A DNA stretch of 64,000 nucleotides from Colwellia piezophila ATCC BAA-637 (GCF_000378625.1 NZ_KB905160.1:27024-91023); one strand, 5' to 3'. Counted from the stretch's first letter, positions 1-8,893 are shown. A program made the numbers and translations. Notes: generated by a model not told the origin, from the sequence alone.

Positions 1-422
1 AGTTCTTTTCTTAGCTTTCTAATACGCCTCATAAGCCTTTCTTGTGGTCTTTCACTTTGGCTTGCGTAATGTAAGCCGATACATTGACGACAAGCATAGG
101 CGTATTTAATCGCGTAAAGGTGCTGGCGTTGCTTTTGGCAATAAGGGCAAGTTATGTATAGTTTGTTACTTGCGCTTCGATTATCAAGCTTTAAGGCTAT
201 TTGGTGCTGTTTATCGTTTATAGTGAATGTTACATAACGAACGCCATTTTCATTTTCTTTTAAGACTAGCTTACAATGGTTATCACTTAGATATTCAGAG
301 TTGATTGAATAGCTACCTAGTGGTGTAGAGAGTAATGACTTAAAAATATTGGCGTTTATGCGGTGATATTCACCAGTGTAAGCCCTTGTTTGTGTTCTGC
401 CGTAATGATGACCTTTAGGCAT
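1..422 (-). CDS. Zinc-ribbon protein of unknown function, partial (C-terminus off the left edge)
   Basis: The reading frame starts at the ATG at 422-420 and stays open to the first base of the window, so about 140 N-terminal residues are visible. A CPYC pair followed about 18 residues later by CRQC is typical of a structural zinc ribbon. The visible end is rich in Arg and Lys (MRRIRKLRK), as in nucleic-acid-binding proteins. It starts 20 bp after the stop of the next upstream gene on the same strand, so the two are probably one operon inside the tRNA-Arg island. I do not recognise the family. The coding call rests on the long open frame and the paired cysteines. Confidence 0.7.
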   Translation of the reverse strand, partial: MPKGHHYGRTQTRAYTGEYHRINANIFKSLLSTPLGSYSINSEYLSDNHCKLVLKENENGVRYVTFTINDKQHQIALKLDNRSASNKLYITCPYCQKQRQHLYAIKYAYACRQCIGLHYASQSERPQERLMRRIRKLRKE

Positions 423-441
423 TGTCATTCACTCCGAAAAA

Positions 442-684
442 CTAAAGAGAAAATATACTATCTTCGCCCACTTCTCTTCGCGCTGTACTCACACCAACTT
501 GTTTAATAGGCGCACATACAAAAGGCATGAATTTAGTTAAGAAGTTTAACCTTTGAACAGGGTCTTTAATTTCTGCGAGTGTTACTGGCAAGTTTACTAA
601 TTCATCTTGAATGGCTTTATTGATTAAATGCCTTATATCGCCAGCCATGTATTTACTGGTAGGTGTTTTGTTAGCTGCTGTCAT
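442..684 (-). CDS. Small hypothetical island protein
   Basis: An 80-residue soluble protein beginning MTAANKTPTSK. An in-frame ATG lies 14 codons further upstream, but it sits directly on a TATACT -10 element. The start at 684, preceded by AAGG, is therefore preferred. No signal peptide, membrane segment or recognisable domain is visible. It is followed after 20 bp by the zinc-ribbon gene. A perfect 18-bp palindrome lies just upstream of its start and suggests repressor control. Function unknown. Confidence 0.6.
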   Translation of the reverse strand: MTAANKTPTSKYMAGDIRHLINKAIQDELVNLPVTLAEIKDPVQRLNFLTKFMPFVCAPIKQVGVSTARREVGEDSIFSL

Positions 685-699
685 GTTAAAAACCTTGTT

Positions 700-722
700 T
701 GTAATAATTTTATTACAGTATA
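700..722 (-). promoter_or_regulatory. Promoter with palindromic operator for the left-edge operon
   Basis: On the minus strand a TATACT -10 hexamer (717-722) is followed directly by the perfect palindrome TGTAATAATTTTATTACA (700-717), covering the expected transcription start. This geometry is what a dimeric repressor would use. The -35 is not clear. The regulator is not identified. Confidence 0.45.
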
Positions 723-817
723 CCATTTTTATCTTGTACGAAAAACAGGCTGTTCTTTAGGTTAGCTATTCCTGTATAATTCACAACTAAGTAACTAAAT
801 GAATAATAACTAGTAAA

Positions 818-1306
818 ATGGAATTAACATTGATTAAAGATGAATCACTACTTGTAATTAAGCTTCCACGAATGTTTGAAGCATTTATTGAAATAATCAT
901 TAAATTGATAGGGCTATATTTTACATACCTAGTATTTAAAAAAATGGGCATTTCATTGATGGGTAAAGAATTCCAAACAGATACGCTTTTTAGTTTATTA
1001 CTCTTACCTGTTCTATATATTTTTAAAGATTCACATGTTGTATTCAAGCCTTTTACGATCAAAGTATTGTTAAACGATAAAGATGTGACTGTAACTAGTG
1101 GCTTTTTTACAAAACGTCATGACAAACTAACGATTAGAACAGTAGATAATATAGAGCTTATCACTACGCCCATAGGTAGATTGTATAATTATGGAACATT
1201 ACATCTATATACCCCTGGAGCTACGGTGACTTTACCTTATATTAAAAATGCTATAGAAATACAAGTGAGAATAGAAAACATCATGAAAGTACAGAATGGC
1301 AATTAA
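818..1306 (+). CDS. Membrane protein with a bacterial PH-like (bPH2) domain
   Basis: 162 residues. Two hydrophobic segments (about 20-45 and 60-75) precede a C-terminal beta-rich part. That part has the order of the bPH2/DUF304 fold: VTVTSGFF, then an R-V-D-N-I-E strand, then a TLHLYTPGATVTLPYI stretch and a final helix. Such proteins usually hold a PH-like domain on the cytoplasmic face of the membrane; their role is mostly unknown. The Shine-Dalgarno sequence is weak. It is transcribed away from the left-edge operon. Family assignment is by pattern only. Confidence 0.6.
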   Translation: MELTLIKDESLLVIKLPRMFEAFIEIIIKLIGLYFTYLVFKKMGISLMGKEFQTDTLFSLLLLPVLYIFKDSHVVFKPFTIKVLLNDKDVTVTSGFFTKRHDKLTIRTVDNIELITTPIGRLYNYGTLHLYTPGATVTLPYIKNAIEIQVRIENIMKVQNGN

Positions 1307-1504
1307 AACTTAGGATTTTCTTAGGTTCATAATTTCTTTAAGGGCTCCGAAAACTACTCGCCTTTTATGACATGGGGAAAACCTTTACTTACTTTACATT
1401 AGCCTCAAATAGCCCTATTAATGGCTTAAGTTCTTCTTTTATAAGTTTGAATTTTTTCAAATGTTAACTACCCTTAATCATTCAACAAGTAATTAAGGAT
1501 GATT

Positions 1505-1690
1505 ATGAAAAACTACCCACCTCGTGTATTGACACAAACATGGATAACCCTAGCAAGTTCAAATCAACTTGAAAATGAAGAAGCTAGTCGAAAAGCAATG
1601 AACAATATAATTGAGGTCTTTGGCAATATAGAAGTTGCTGAAATGTATTTGGATACATTCGAACGTGATAAATACCCAAAAAGTGCTTAG
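1505..1690 (+). CDS. Small hypothetical protein
   Basis: A 61-residue soluble, acidic, probably helical protein. The ATG at 1505 lies five bases after AAGGA, which favours it over the ATG at 1499. The stop codon abuts the convergent nuclease gene, whose stop is at 1691. No family recognised; a short island gene. Confidence 0.5.
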   Translation: MKNYPPRVLTQTWITLASSNQLENEEASRKAMNNIIEVFGNIEVAEMYLDTFERDKYPKSA

Positions 1691-2122
1691 TTAACACCAG
1701 TTTTTTTTGGTTTCTCCATCGTACCGAATAGCATGGCCTTGTTTAAGGAGTAACTCGCCTAAGCTAACACCGTCAACATAAACGTCAGCTATTAATCTGA
1801 AATACTTACCTCGTTTGATGTTATTCAAAGTAATATTCTTAGCAGCTCTCAAATGCTCAACAGTGAATTGTTTTGCTTTCCTTGCTAGTTGCTTCTCTTT
1901 GTCGCATTTACCTCTTAATTCAGGTGTATCTATGCCATTTATGCGAATAGACATATGTTCGCCAATAATAGCAGGATAGCCTTTGAGGTTAGCTCTAAAC
2001 GTATCGCCATCATAGATGCTAGTGACCTCTAATACTTGTGCGCTTCCATAGTTTTTATCTTTGGCATTTACTGTTAAAGCCAGAAACGTAATGACTATTA
2101 TTAATAGTTGTTTAAAATTCAT
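1691..2122 (-). CDS. Secreted thermonuclease-like (SNase-fold) nuclease
   Basis: The start at 2122 gives a signal peptide (MNFKQLLIIVITFLALTVNA) and avoids overlap with the upstream gene. The mature part has the staphylococcal nuclease layout: a first strand with YDGDTFRA, the motif RINGIDTPELRG (a catalytic-type Arg plus acidic metal ligands), a helical KEKQLARKAKQF region, an R-x-L-A/D-V-Y-V strand and a final LLKQGHAIRYDG. Members are Ca-dependent nucleases acting on DNA or RNA in the periplasm or outside the cell. It forms a pair with the preceding secreted coiled-coil gene. Many mobile elements carry such nucleases; whether this one matters for transfer is inference. Confidence 0.8.
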   Translation of the reverse strand: MNFKQLLIIVITFLALTVNAKDKNYGSAQVLEVTSIYDGDTFRANLKGYPAIIGEHMSIRINGIDTPELRGKCDKEKQLARKAKQFTVEHLRAAKNITLNNIKRGKYFRLIADVYVDGVSLGELLLKQGHAIRYDGETKKNWC

Positions 2123-2132
2123 AGCGTATATT

Positions 2133-2570
2133 CTAATAAGAACAATTTTTGGCTTCTTGAAGAGAAGTAGCATAGATAAGGCAAGAACTAACTTCTTCGT
2201 TTTTTCTTGAAAGATTTGTATTTTCGACCTCTATATCATTATAACTATTGATTAAATTTTTATGCTTCCTTAATAACTCATTGTAGTCATCCACCAAACT
2301 GCTGTTTTTCCTTAATAACTCATTGTAGTCATCCACCAAACTGCTGTTTTTCCTTAATAACTCATCATATTTCTTCTTACAAATGAGACCTCCACCACCA
2401 AACCCACACACATATTTATCGTAGCAAATAGAGTCACTATCAACAACTTTATCACTGTAATCAAGGCACGCAGCTTTTTGCCCATAATTACATGAAAAAT
2501 TCTGAGCTATGGTAAAGCTCGGGTTTATTATCAGGAGTGTAGATAGGAGGGCAAGTAATACTATTTTCAT
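2133..2570 (-). CDS. Secreted coiled-coil protein with 14-residue repeats
   Basis: 145 residues. An N-terminal signal peptide (KIVLLALLSTLLIINPSFTIA) is followed by a Cys-rich part with several cysteines and a GFGGGG turn. Then comes a helical stretch built of near-identical 14-residue units of the type Y-x-E-L-L-R-K-N-S-S-L-V-D-D. The heptad-like pattern predicts a coiled coil. The stop is 10 bp before the nuclease start, so the two are probably co-transcribed and co-exported. Similar short Cys plus coiled-coil exported proteins occur on mobile elements, but I assign no function. Confidence 0.6.
   Translation of the reverse strand: MKIVLLALLSTLLIINPSFTIAQNFSCNYGQKAACLDYSDKVVDSDSICYDKYVCGFGGGGLICKKKYDELLRKNSSLVDDYNELLRKNSSLVDDYNELLRKHKNLINSYNDIEVENTNLSRKNEEVSSCLIYATSLQEAKNCSY
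2268..2365. repeat. 42-bp tandem repeat inside the coiled-coil gene (2.3 copies)
   Basis: Units at 2268-2309 and 2310-2351 are identical, and a third begins at 2352 (14 bp). The unit length is a multiple of three and encodes one 14-residue helical repeat. Copy number can therefore change by slippage without breaking the frame. Confidence 0.95.
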
Positions 2571-2712
2571 TTTATTCCCTTAAATTTATTAGTTGCTGTA
2601 ATTGGATTCTGTGTTTTGGAAACATACAGTTTTCTAGATTGTCGTAGTGTTTCTATTATTCCAACTTATACTTAAACAGAGCAAATTTATATTTATTTTT
2701 ACTATATTGCTT

Positions 2713-3537
2713 TCATGCTTGTTCCCAATCATTTATCCATTCATCATTAGTTTGTTCTTCTGGCTTATTAATACTATTAATTACTGGTAAAGGATTGCTT
2801 ATAACCGCACTACCTTGTTTACTTAATTCGTAGTTGTTTGAACACGTTGTTACATCACCTGTTAAGCCCTTATATTCATGGGGTTGAGCTATGTCGTTGT
2901 ATGGCATATTTGTATGCCTGTTGTATGGTAGTTGTATGTCACTTGTTTGGTTGTTGTATGGGATATGTTGTGAAAACCTAGCCAATACCTCACCATGACA
3001 AAGGTTAAGCAAAGGTATGATTTTCTCTTTTACTTTAGCGCTATGATCAAAAGTAGGTATGAAATAACACTGTTTTAGGTTGCCCATATAATCATGGAAG
3101 CTAGATAATCTTGGCGGTAAACTCAAGCCAGTTGAAAGCCAAAATTGGTAGAACTTATATTTTTTGCTTATGCGGAATTGTCCTTTAGGCAAGCAACTAC
3201 CTTTTATCCCGTTGTCAGTTGTACGGCTTCTTTTTAGTTCAACATTAAAGGTTAAATAGCAATCCTCACCTGTTGATATATTAATTAACTGTAGTGTCAT
3301 TCCTGGGCTTTTATGTTTGCCATAATATCCCGTTGAATAGCCATCGTAGATATAAACATTAATATCAAGCAAAGCGGCTATTTCACTTAACAAGCGGGTT
3401 GAGCTTTCAGCAAGCCATTTTTTAGGTACTGGCTGTTCACTTGCTGGCGTGATAACTAACTTACCTTTGATAATATCAATATGATCACCCCTAGAAAATA
3501 AAGTTTCTAGCAATGAATATTTATTAAGCTGTCTCAT
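2713..3537 (-). CDS. Hypothetical island protein
   Basis: A 274-residue soluble protein without signal peptide. The N-terminal 170 residues look like a compact mixed alpha/beta domain. The C-terminal third is low in structure, rich in Asn, Tyr and Pro, and contains repeated P-Y-N motifs. An acidic W-x-N-D-W end is present. It lies in the same orientation as the AlpA-like and integrase genes. I do not recognise the family. Confidence 0.6.
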   Translation of the reverse strand: MRQLNKYSLLETLFSRGDHIDIIKGKLVITPASEQPVPKKWLAESSTRLLSEIAALLDINVYIYDGYSTGYYGKHKSPGMTLQLINISTGEDCYLTFNVELKRSRTTDNGIKGSCLPKGQFRISKKYKFYQFWLSTGLSLPPRLSSFHDYMGNLKQCYFIPTFDHSAKVKEKIIPLLNLCHGEVLARFSQHIPYNNQTSDIQLPYNRHTNMPYNDIAQPHEYKGLTGDVTTCSNNYELSKQGSAVISNPLPVINSINKPEEQTNDEWINDWEQA

Positions 3538-3619
3538 TGTGGGATACTCTTTAACGAATTGGCTAGTGGCTCGGTCGCCAAACTTTCACCACTAGCTAGT
3601 TAAAAGAAGTCTTCTTTGG

Positions 3620-4084
3620 TTAATCCATTGAAGGCTTTTTGTTTTTTACATTAGGGTCATTTGCTGCTTCACCTAAAGATAAAAAATGTGCTGCTCTAGC
3701 ATCAGATCTTTTAACACGTGCGGCTTCTTCCCTAGCGCTTCCGAGCTTAGCTTCTTTATAAGATTGCTCTGTTAGTTTTTTCCTACGCTCTAACCTAGCT
3801 TTATTATCAATATTTATATCTTTAGAGTAGTGTCTTTCATCAAGCTCTATATAAAGCATTTTATTATTGATATTCCCCCTATGAATTAACCAACAATTAT
3901 TAACTTCACCATCAAGAGCTTGTATATCTGTTCTGAAGCTATCACCTAATACTCTGGTCAGTTCTTCACGAGTGATACGCCTCTTTTGAGCAAATAGCAC
4001 AAGCAGTTTATAGCCTTTAGCATTTGAGTTAGGAAAGCACTTATGATGTGCGATAAAAACCTCATAAATATTTTTATAAGTCAT
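3620..4084 (-). CDS. Hypothetical DNA-binding-like protein
   Basis: 154 residues. Residues 20-75 have a helix-turn-helix or winged-helix flavour (GYKLLVLFAQKRRITREELTR and following). They are followed by a long, highly charged helix rich in Arg, Lys, Glu and Ala. It begins 8 bp after the stop of the AlpA-like gene, implying one operon. Island regulator or accessory replication roles are possible; neither is shown by the sequence. Confidence 0.55.
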   Translation of the reverse strand: MTYKNIYEVFIAHHKCFPNSNAKGYKLLVLFAQKRRITREELTRVLGDSFRTDIQALDGEVNNCWLIHRGNINNKMLYIELDERHYSKDINIDNKARLERRKKLTEQSYKEAKLGSAREEAARVKRSDARAAHFLSLGEAANDPNVKNKKPSMD

Positions 4085-4092
4085 GTTGCCCC

Positions 4093-4356
4093 CTATGCTA
4101 CTTTCTTGCGTTTTTGGATTAGCTCTGAAACAAGCTGCTTGATCTGTTCTGGTGTTTGTTCTTGGAACATGGCTTTAATAACAGCATCAACTTCATAAGA
4201 AATAAAGCCTATACTTCTTTGGCCAAGAGATATGGATTTAACGAATTGATGTGATTCAATACGATTGTATAAAGTACTTTTTGACCAACCTGTAAGTTCT
4301 AGTACTTCAGGGCGGCGCAAAATTCGTGGCTGTTGTTTAACTTGATATGTATTCAT
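4093..4356 (-). CDS. AlpA-like transcriptional regulator / excisionase-type protein
   Basis: 87 residues with the AlpA/MerR-type helix-turn-helix: RRPEVLELTGWSKSTLYNRI, then a basic wing and S-Y-E-V-D-A-V-I. In P4-like satellites AlpA activates the integrase or acts as excisionase, and here too it lies near a P4-type integrase. Length and motif order fit the family (usually 60-90 residues). Start: ATG at 4356. Confidence 0.8.
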   Translation of the reverse strand: MNTYQVKQQPRILRRPEVLELTGWSKSTLYNRIESHQFVKSISLGQRSIGFISYEVDAVIKAMFQEQTPEQIKQLVSELIQKRKKVA

Positions 4357-4459
4357 AAAAACTCTCTGTGTTGTTTGAGTTTTTAAAGAATATAGATAAA
4401 CCTAATAGGAATGGTGGCCAGCCAAAAAATTGTTTGGCTGACTTTGGCTAGCCAATGAA

Positions 4460-5689
4460 TTAAAGCTTAAATCTACCTTCTAGTTGCCTTAGTGCGGTAG
4501 ATATATCTTTGTTCAAGTTACTGAACATTATTTTGTTATCTGTGTTTTCATTCAGACCAAGATCATTAATAACTGTTACAACGATCTCTTTTATTTGCGA
4601 AGCATTAGGCTTGTCATTTCGCTGTAATTTGCTAGTTTTTTTAGATAACAGCCAAGCCATTACTCCTAGTGAGGCGAGTAATGATGACTCTGGTGTTCTC
4701 ATAATGGGTGTGTTTTTCTTATGGAGATCGGTTCCAGCTGAATGTCCGTCTTCTATTGCTACACTTGTGTTATTAATAAGCTTAGCTAGGTCATTTTTCC
4801 TATTGGTATTTTCTTGTATGATTTCTTCGATATTCCCTTGAACGTTAATCGCATATTTTTTATAACCATGATTCCAAAGCCAAATGGCGACACTATGCTT
4901 AGTTATTAAAGTTTCTTCGTATTTAATATCATCTTTATTTTCATATTTTTCGCAGTCAATAACAATATCTGTCCCCCTTGATGGGCTAATCGCGTTTGGA
5001 TTCATTCCAATGCCTGCGAAATCAGCAGCTACTAGATTAAAGTTTAGATTTTGATAGCCAATTTTTATTTCTTCAAGCAATGCTTCTTTGATATTAGTAG
5101 CATTATAAATTGAATCGCCTTCAAGCTTAGGGTCAACCTCAAGATCAGTATATTCACCACCTTGTTCTATTACTCGTTTTGCGTGAAAAAGCTCTTCCTC
5201 TTGGTACTGTCGGCCTTCAAGTGCTGACTCAATAGAACTGTAATACTGTAAGCCTACAGCTATTAGGGCTGCGTGTTCTGCCGTAAAAGCTTGTTTGAAG
5301 TGATTGATAGGAACAATTTTTACAGGACCTTTAAAGATCTTGCTTATGTTTATTTCGCCAGCCTCTTCAAACCATTTAGCTAAACTAGCTTTAGTTAGTT
5401 GAGAATAATCAGGATCGAAAATACCATTAAATTGTTGGTTATAACTTGGTAAGTAAATCTCTAAACAGCTACTTGATTCCTCTTCATGAACTAACCAAGT
5501 TTCTTCTTTTAATGCTTTTATAATATCCATTGCTTCATTAAGCTGTTCAGCCGTAACGCAAGTGGTATGCCCTAAGCACAGTTCGTCATCTATGTATTTT
5601 TCTGCGTTCTCTAATGTACGATATGACTCCAAATTAACAGCAATTAAAGCTGCTTCCTCTGGTGTATACCCCTTTTTATATTTACTCAT
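4460..5689 (-). CDS. Hypothetical island protein with two internal repeats
   Basis: 409 residues. An N-terminal unit (YTPEEAALIAVNLESYRTLENA) recurs near residue 130 as FTAEHAALIAVGLQYYSSIESA. Each unit is followed by a helical segment and a 'KWF' or 'IWLW' motif, so the protein is a duplicated domain. A hydrophobic segment near residue 335 (SSLLASLGVMAWLLS) may touch a membrane. It lies between the AlpA-like gene and the integrase and is on the same strand. Related layouts occur in prophage-like islands, but I cannot name a function. Confidence 0.6.
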   Translation of the reverse strand: MSKYKKGYTPEEAALIAVNLESYRTLENAEKYIDDELCLGHTTCVTAEQLNEAMDIIKALKEETWLVHEEESSSCLEIYLPSYNQQFNGIFDPDYSQLTKASLAKWFEEAGEINISKIFKGPVKIVPINHFKQAFTAEHAALIAVGLQYYSSIESALEGRQYQEEELFHAKRVIEQGGEYTDLEVDPKLEGDSIYNATNIKEALLEEIKIGYQNLNFNLVAADFAGIGMNPNAISPSRGTDIVIDCEKYENKDDIKYEETLITKHSVAIWLWNHGYKKYAINVQGNIEEIIQENTNRKNDLAKLINNTSVAIEDGHSAGTDLHKKNTPIMRTPESSLLASLGVMAWLLSKKTSKLQRNDKPNASQIKEIVVTVINDLGLNENTDNKIMFSNLNKDISTALRQLEGRFKL

Positions 5690-5787
5690 GTGATTACCTC
5701 TTTCACTACCTCAATAAATTGATTGGGAAAGTACCGAGGTGAGTACCTTTTACTTAAAATGATCAGTTTTAAGCTATCCCAACAAAT

Positions 5788-7026
5788 TTAACCTATGGCT
5801 TCTAAGCCTTTATTAGATTTATTAAACTTTCCTGTTTGAGCCTGTTCAATATGCTCTGACCACCAGTACATTAATTTACGTCTACGCTCTAAATATTCAG
5901 CACGGTTATAAGCGCGTCTAACTTCGTTTTTATCAACGTGTGCTAGTGCCGACTCAATAACATCAGCATCAAAACCTTGTTCGTTTAATATAGTACTGGC
6001 TAACGCTCTTAAACCATGAGAAACGAGCCTGTTTTTAAAGCCCATTCGCTGTAACGCCTTGTTTGCTGTTTCAGTGTTGGTATGTTTCTTAGGGTCGTTA
6101 TTTGCTGGGAATATGTATTCTCTATGCCCACTTATAGGTTTGATTCTTTCTAACAAATAAAGTACCTGATCAGTCAACGGAATGATATGTTCTCGTTTCA
6201 TCTTCATTTTTTCAGCAGGAATAACCCATACTTTATTGTCTAAATCTATTTCTGTCCACTTAGCCATTGCTGCCTCACTAGGTCTTGCCATAGTGTGTAA
6301 CTGCCATTCAATTAAACAGCGAGTTACTATTTTTATGCTGGCGTAATTTAACGCTTTCATTAACTCAGGTAGTTCTTCAGGCTTTAAGGTAGGCATGTGT
6401 TTACCGGTTGGTGAATCGAATGCTGCCTTTATTCCTATTAAAGGATTAGCGTGGACAAGGCCAATGTTTACCGCATGATTCATAATTTCATTAATGCGTT
6501 GGCATAATCTTCTAACAAGCTCCAAGCTGCCTTTGATGGCAATAGGTTTTAGCACTTCTATTACTTGTGGTGCGGATATCCTAGAAATAGGATATTTACC
6601 TAAATCATGTAATAAGTGATTTTCTATTGAATTCCATATCCTACCGCCTGTGTCAGGTGTCACTTTCTTGGCTTTTAATTCATACCAGTTAGCTGCTACG
6701 TTTTCAAAAGTGTGAGACAGAATTTTTTTTTGTGTTATTTCTTTAGCGTCTCTATGTTCTTTGGGATCAATATCATTGCTTAATAACTTTCTAGCTTCAG
6801 TTCGTTTTTCTCTTGCCTCTGCCAGTGTTGTTTCAGGGTAAGTACCAAAGCTAATATTGGCTCTTTTTTTGATGAAAGGGCGGTAGTAGTTAAATAGCCA
6901 CAACTTAGAGCCAGTGGGCTTTATACGCAACATTAAGCCATCACCATCAGATAAGTTATATTCTTTCTCTTTAGGTTTAGCTTGTTTTACTTGTGTGTTG
7001 GTAAGTGGGGTAACTTTTTTAGCCAT
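5788..7026 (-). CDS. P4-type tyrosine integrase for the tRNA-Arg site
   Basis: 412 residues. The N-terminal arm-binding domain has the typical L-S-D-G-D-G-L-M-L-R-I motif near residue 25 and 'SFGTYPETTLAEAR'. The catalytic core shows the Arg of ARPSEA (about residue 245), HGLRA (about 335), a second His in ALAHVD and the Tyr in RRAYNRAEY (about 370). The gene ends its island at tRNA-Arg(CCT), whose 3' end is 163 bp from its start. Integrases of this family recombine at tRNA 3' ends, so the tRNA is the likely attB. Full family length, apparently intact. Confidence 0.92.
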   Translation of the reverse strand: MAKKVTPLTNTQVKQAKPKEKEYNLSDGDGLMLRIKPTGSKLWLFNYYRPFIKKRANISFGTYPETTLAEAREKRTEARKLLSNDIDPKEHRDAKEITQKKILSHTFENVAANWYELKAKKVTPDTGGRIWNSIENHLLHDLGKYPISRISAPQVIEVLKPIAIKGSLELVRRLCQRINEIMNHAVNIGLVHANPLIGIKAAFDSPTGKHMPTLKPEELPELMKALNYASIKIVTRCLIEWQLHTMARPSEAAMAKWTEIDLDNKVWVIPAEKMKMKREHIIPLTDQVLYLLERIKPISGHREYIFPANNDPKKHTNTETANKALQRMGFKNRLVSHGLRALASTILNEQGFDADVIESALAHVDKNEVRRAYNRAEYLERRRKLMYWWSEHIEQAQTGKFNKSNKGLEAIG

Positions 7027-7188
7027 AGTAACACTCGGAAAGTAAGGGGTAAGCGATGTTACTTCAGATGTTACTATAAAACTTGAGTGTTACAAACTCT
7101 TATTAATCGCTATGGATAGCTAAGAGTCTTATTTTTAATGGGATTCGGTAAGTTTTTGAATGGTGTTAATCGTCTTGAATAGTGCTTT

Positions 7189-7264
7189 TGGCGTCTCCAC
7201 CGGGACTCGAACCCAGAGCAGCGGCTTAGGAGGCCGCAGTTTTATCCAGTTAAACTATGGAGAC
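7189..7264 (-). tRNA. tRNA-Arg (anticodon CCT)
   Basis: Read on the minus strand: a 7-bp acceptor stem (GTCTCCA/TGGAGAC), a D arm, an anticodon stem GCGGC/GCCGC around the loop CTCCTAA (anticodon CCT), a T arm with TTCGAGT loop, discriminator G and an encoded CCA. 76 nt in all. Its 3' end faces the integrase, so it is the likely attachment site of the left island. Confidence 0.95.
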
Positions 7265-7517
7265 ATAGTACTAAGGTCGCTATTTTAATCATATTTCTTA
7301 TGGTTTGTTAATGTTTTTCTTAAATTTTTTTCTTCTTGAGCTCACGCCTTATTATTCCAAACTAGCCATCTAGCAGAATAAGTTCATTTTATGTACTTTC
7401 CTTGATCTGTATCGCTTTTGTATTACACAGGAGTTTTACAATGAATGATGGGTAATTCGTTGATAATTATTTCGGCGACATTAATTTCAGTAATAATAAT
7501 GTGAAAGGAGTTCTCTT

Positions 7518-8528
7518 ATGAAAGCAGCAGTGATCCATCAATTTAAAGGTAAACTTGAAATTCAACAGCTCGATAAGCCAATAATATCTAGCCAAGAAGT
7601 TTTAGTTAAAATTCATGCCTGTGGTGTTTGCCATACGGACTTGCACGCATGTCACGGTGATTGGCCGGTTAAACCTAAAATGCCCTTAGTACCAGGTCAT
7701 GAAGGCGTTGGCGAAATCGTCGAAGTAGGCGAGCAAGTTAAACATTTAAAGCTCGGCGATCGCGTTGGCATTCCTTGGCTTTATAGTGCTTGTGGTTATT
7801 GTGACTACTGTTTAAGTGGTGATGAGAATTTATGTTTATCACAACAAAATTCTGGTTACTCGGTTGATGGTAGTTATGCAGAATATTGTAAAGCCGATGG
7901 TGATTATGTCGTTAAGATACCCGATGGTATTAACTATGTCGATGCGGCACCCTTATTTTGTGCGGGTGTTACCACCTATAAAGCGCTGAAAGTTTCAACT
8001 GCAAAACCCGGGGAGTGGGTGGCAATTTTTGGTATTGGTGGTTTGGGACATTTAGCGGTGCAGTATGCCGTTGCCATGGGCTTAAATGTTATTGCTGTTG
8101 ATACGGGCGAAAATAAGCTAAAACTCGCTAAAAAATTGGGTGCTAGCCTTTGTTTAGACTTTAAAAGTGATGATGTTGTCGCCCGCGTACTTGCTGAAAC
8201 CGGTGGTGTGCATGCTAGTATTTGTACTGCGGTGAGTAAAAGTGGTTTTGAGCAAAGTTATAAGGTTATTCGCCGTGGTGGTAAATGTGTTTTAGTGGGT
8301 CTACCTGCGGAAGACATGCCTTTGCCTATTTTTGATACCGTACTTAATGGGGTTAGTGTTATAGGCTCTATTGTTGGTACACGCAAAGACTTAATTGAGT
8401 GCTTAGATTTTGCCGCTCGCGGTAAAGTGAAAGCAATCACCATTGAGAAATCGCTTGAGGATATTAACGAGATTTTTGACGATATGCTTAACGGTGAAAT
8501 TACTGGTCGCGTGGTAATGACGTTTTAA
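7518..8528 (+). CDS. adhP: Zinc-dependent alcohol dehydrogenase (AdhP type)
   Basis: 336 residues, a typical length for the NAD-dependent class I-like medium-chain dehydrogenases that interconvert primary alcohols and aldehydes. The catalytic zinc region is [16 protein letters not shown], then GHEGVGEI. Four structural-zinc cysteines sit in [15 protein letters not shown]. The Rossmann motif [13 protein letters not shown] lies near residue 172. A strong AAAGGAG precedes the ATG at 7518. It is a single gene between the tRNA and the sigma-factor operon, closed by a hairpin terminator. Which alcohol is used in vivo cannot be read from the sequence. Confidence 0.9.
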   Translation: MKAAVIHQFKGKLEIQQLDKPIISSQEVLVKIHACGVCHTDLHACHGDWPVKPKMPLVPGHEGVGEIVEVGEQVKHLKLGDRVGIPWLYSACGYCDYCLSGDENLCLSQQNSGYSVDGSYAEYCKADGDYVVKIPDGINYVDAAPLFCAGVTTYKALKVSTAKPGEWVAIFGIGGLGHLAVQYAVAMGLNVIAVDTGENKLKLAKKLGASLCLDFKSDDVVARVLAETGGVHASICTAVSKSGFEQSYKVIRRGGKCVLVGLPAEDMPLPIFDTVLNGVSVIGSIVGTRKDLIECLDFAARGKVKAITIEKSLEDINEIFDDMLNGEITGRVVMTF

Positions 8529-8610
8529 TAGTGCTTGTTAGATGCTTAGCTGATTTTTATTAATAGCCGCTAACGTATTATACTAATCGGACCAATTTAT
8601 TGATCACTTA

Positions 8611-8708
8611 GCGAGAATTAAAAGGTTTAGAGGCAAGGCATTGATTGAAGAGAATGGTTATTCCCTTGTCAAAATCAATAACGCCGTATATAGACCTTTT
8701 AAACTCGC
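8611..8708. repeat. Long nested palindrome downstream of adhP
   Basis: GCGAG (8611-8615) pairs with CTCGC (8704-8708). TTAAAAGGT pairs with ACCTTTTAA, ATTGATT pairs with AATCAAT, and GAAT pairs with ATTC around the centre, giving a hairpin almost 100 nt long. It is non-coding and is probably a dispersed intergenic element or a processing/termination structure. The rest of 8529-9083 holds only the terminator at 8857 and no gene. Confidence 0.75.
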
Positions 8709-8856
8709 CCTTCGGGAGTTCATTAGCAACCTGATAACATCACAAAATGAATGAAATATAGACGAACTATGTTTAACTCATTTTACTTGTTTTAAGCTGG
8801 CTAATGTAACTCTAAGCAGACCAATTAATTAATCCGTTTGGTATTTATATTGTTAT

Positions 8857-8893
8857 AAGCCCTTTACTGTTACTTGCAGTGAAGGGCTTTTTT
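8857..8893 (+). terminator. Rho-independent terminator after adhP
   Basis: AAGCCCTTTACTG and CAGTGAAGGGCTT form a stem around a short loop and are followed by a run of T. Confidence 0.9.

Larger units (their letters stand above)
1..7191. mobile_element. Genomic island in tRNA-Arg(CCT), integrase-proximal end only
   Basis: The segment from the tRNA 3' end leftward contains the integrase, an AlpA-like regulator and genes of unknown function, mostly on one strand, with no housekeeping gene. The other boundary is outside the window. No relaxase, capsid or replication gene is visible in this part, so it may be a satellite or an integrative element of unknown transfer mode. Confidence 0.7.

Noticed and set aside
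1..7188. Complete prophage in the left island
   Set aside because: No capsid, portal, terminase or lysis gene is visible; only integrase, an AlpA-like gene and unknown proteins. The rest is outside the window.
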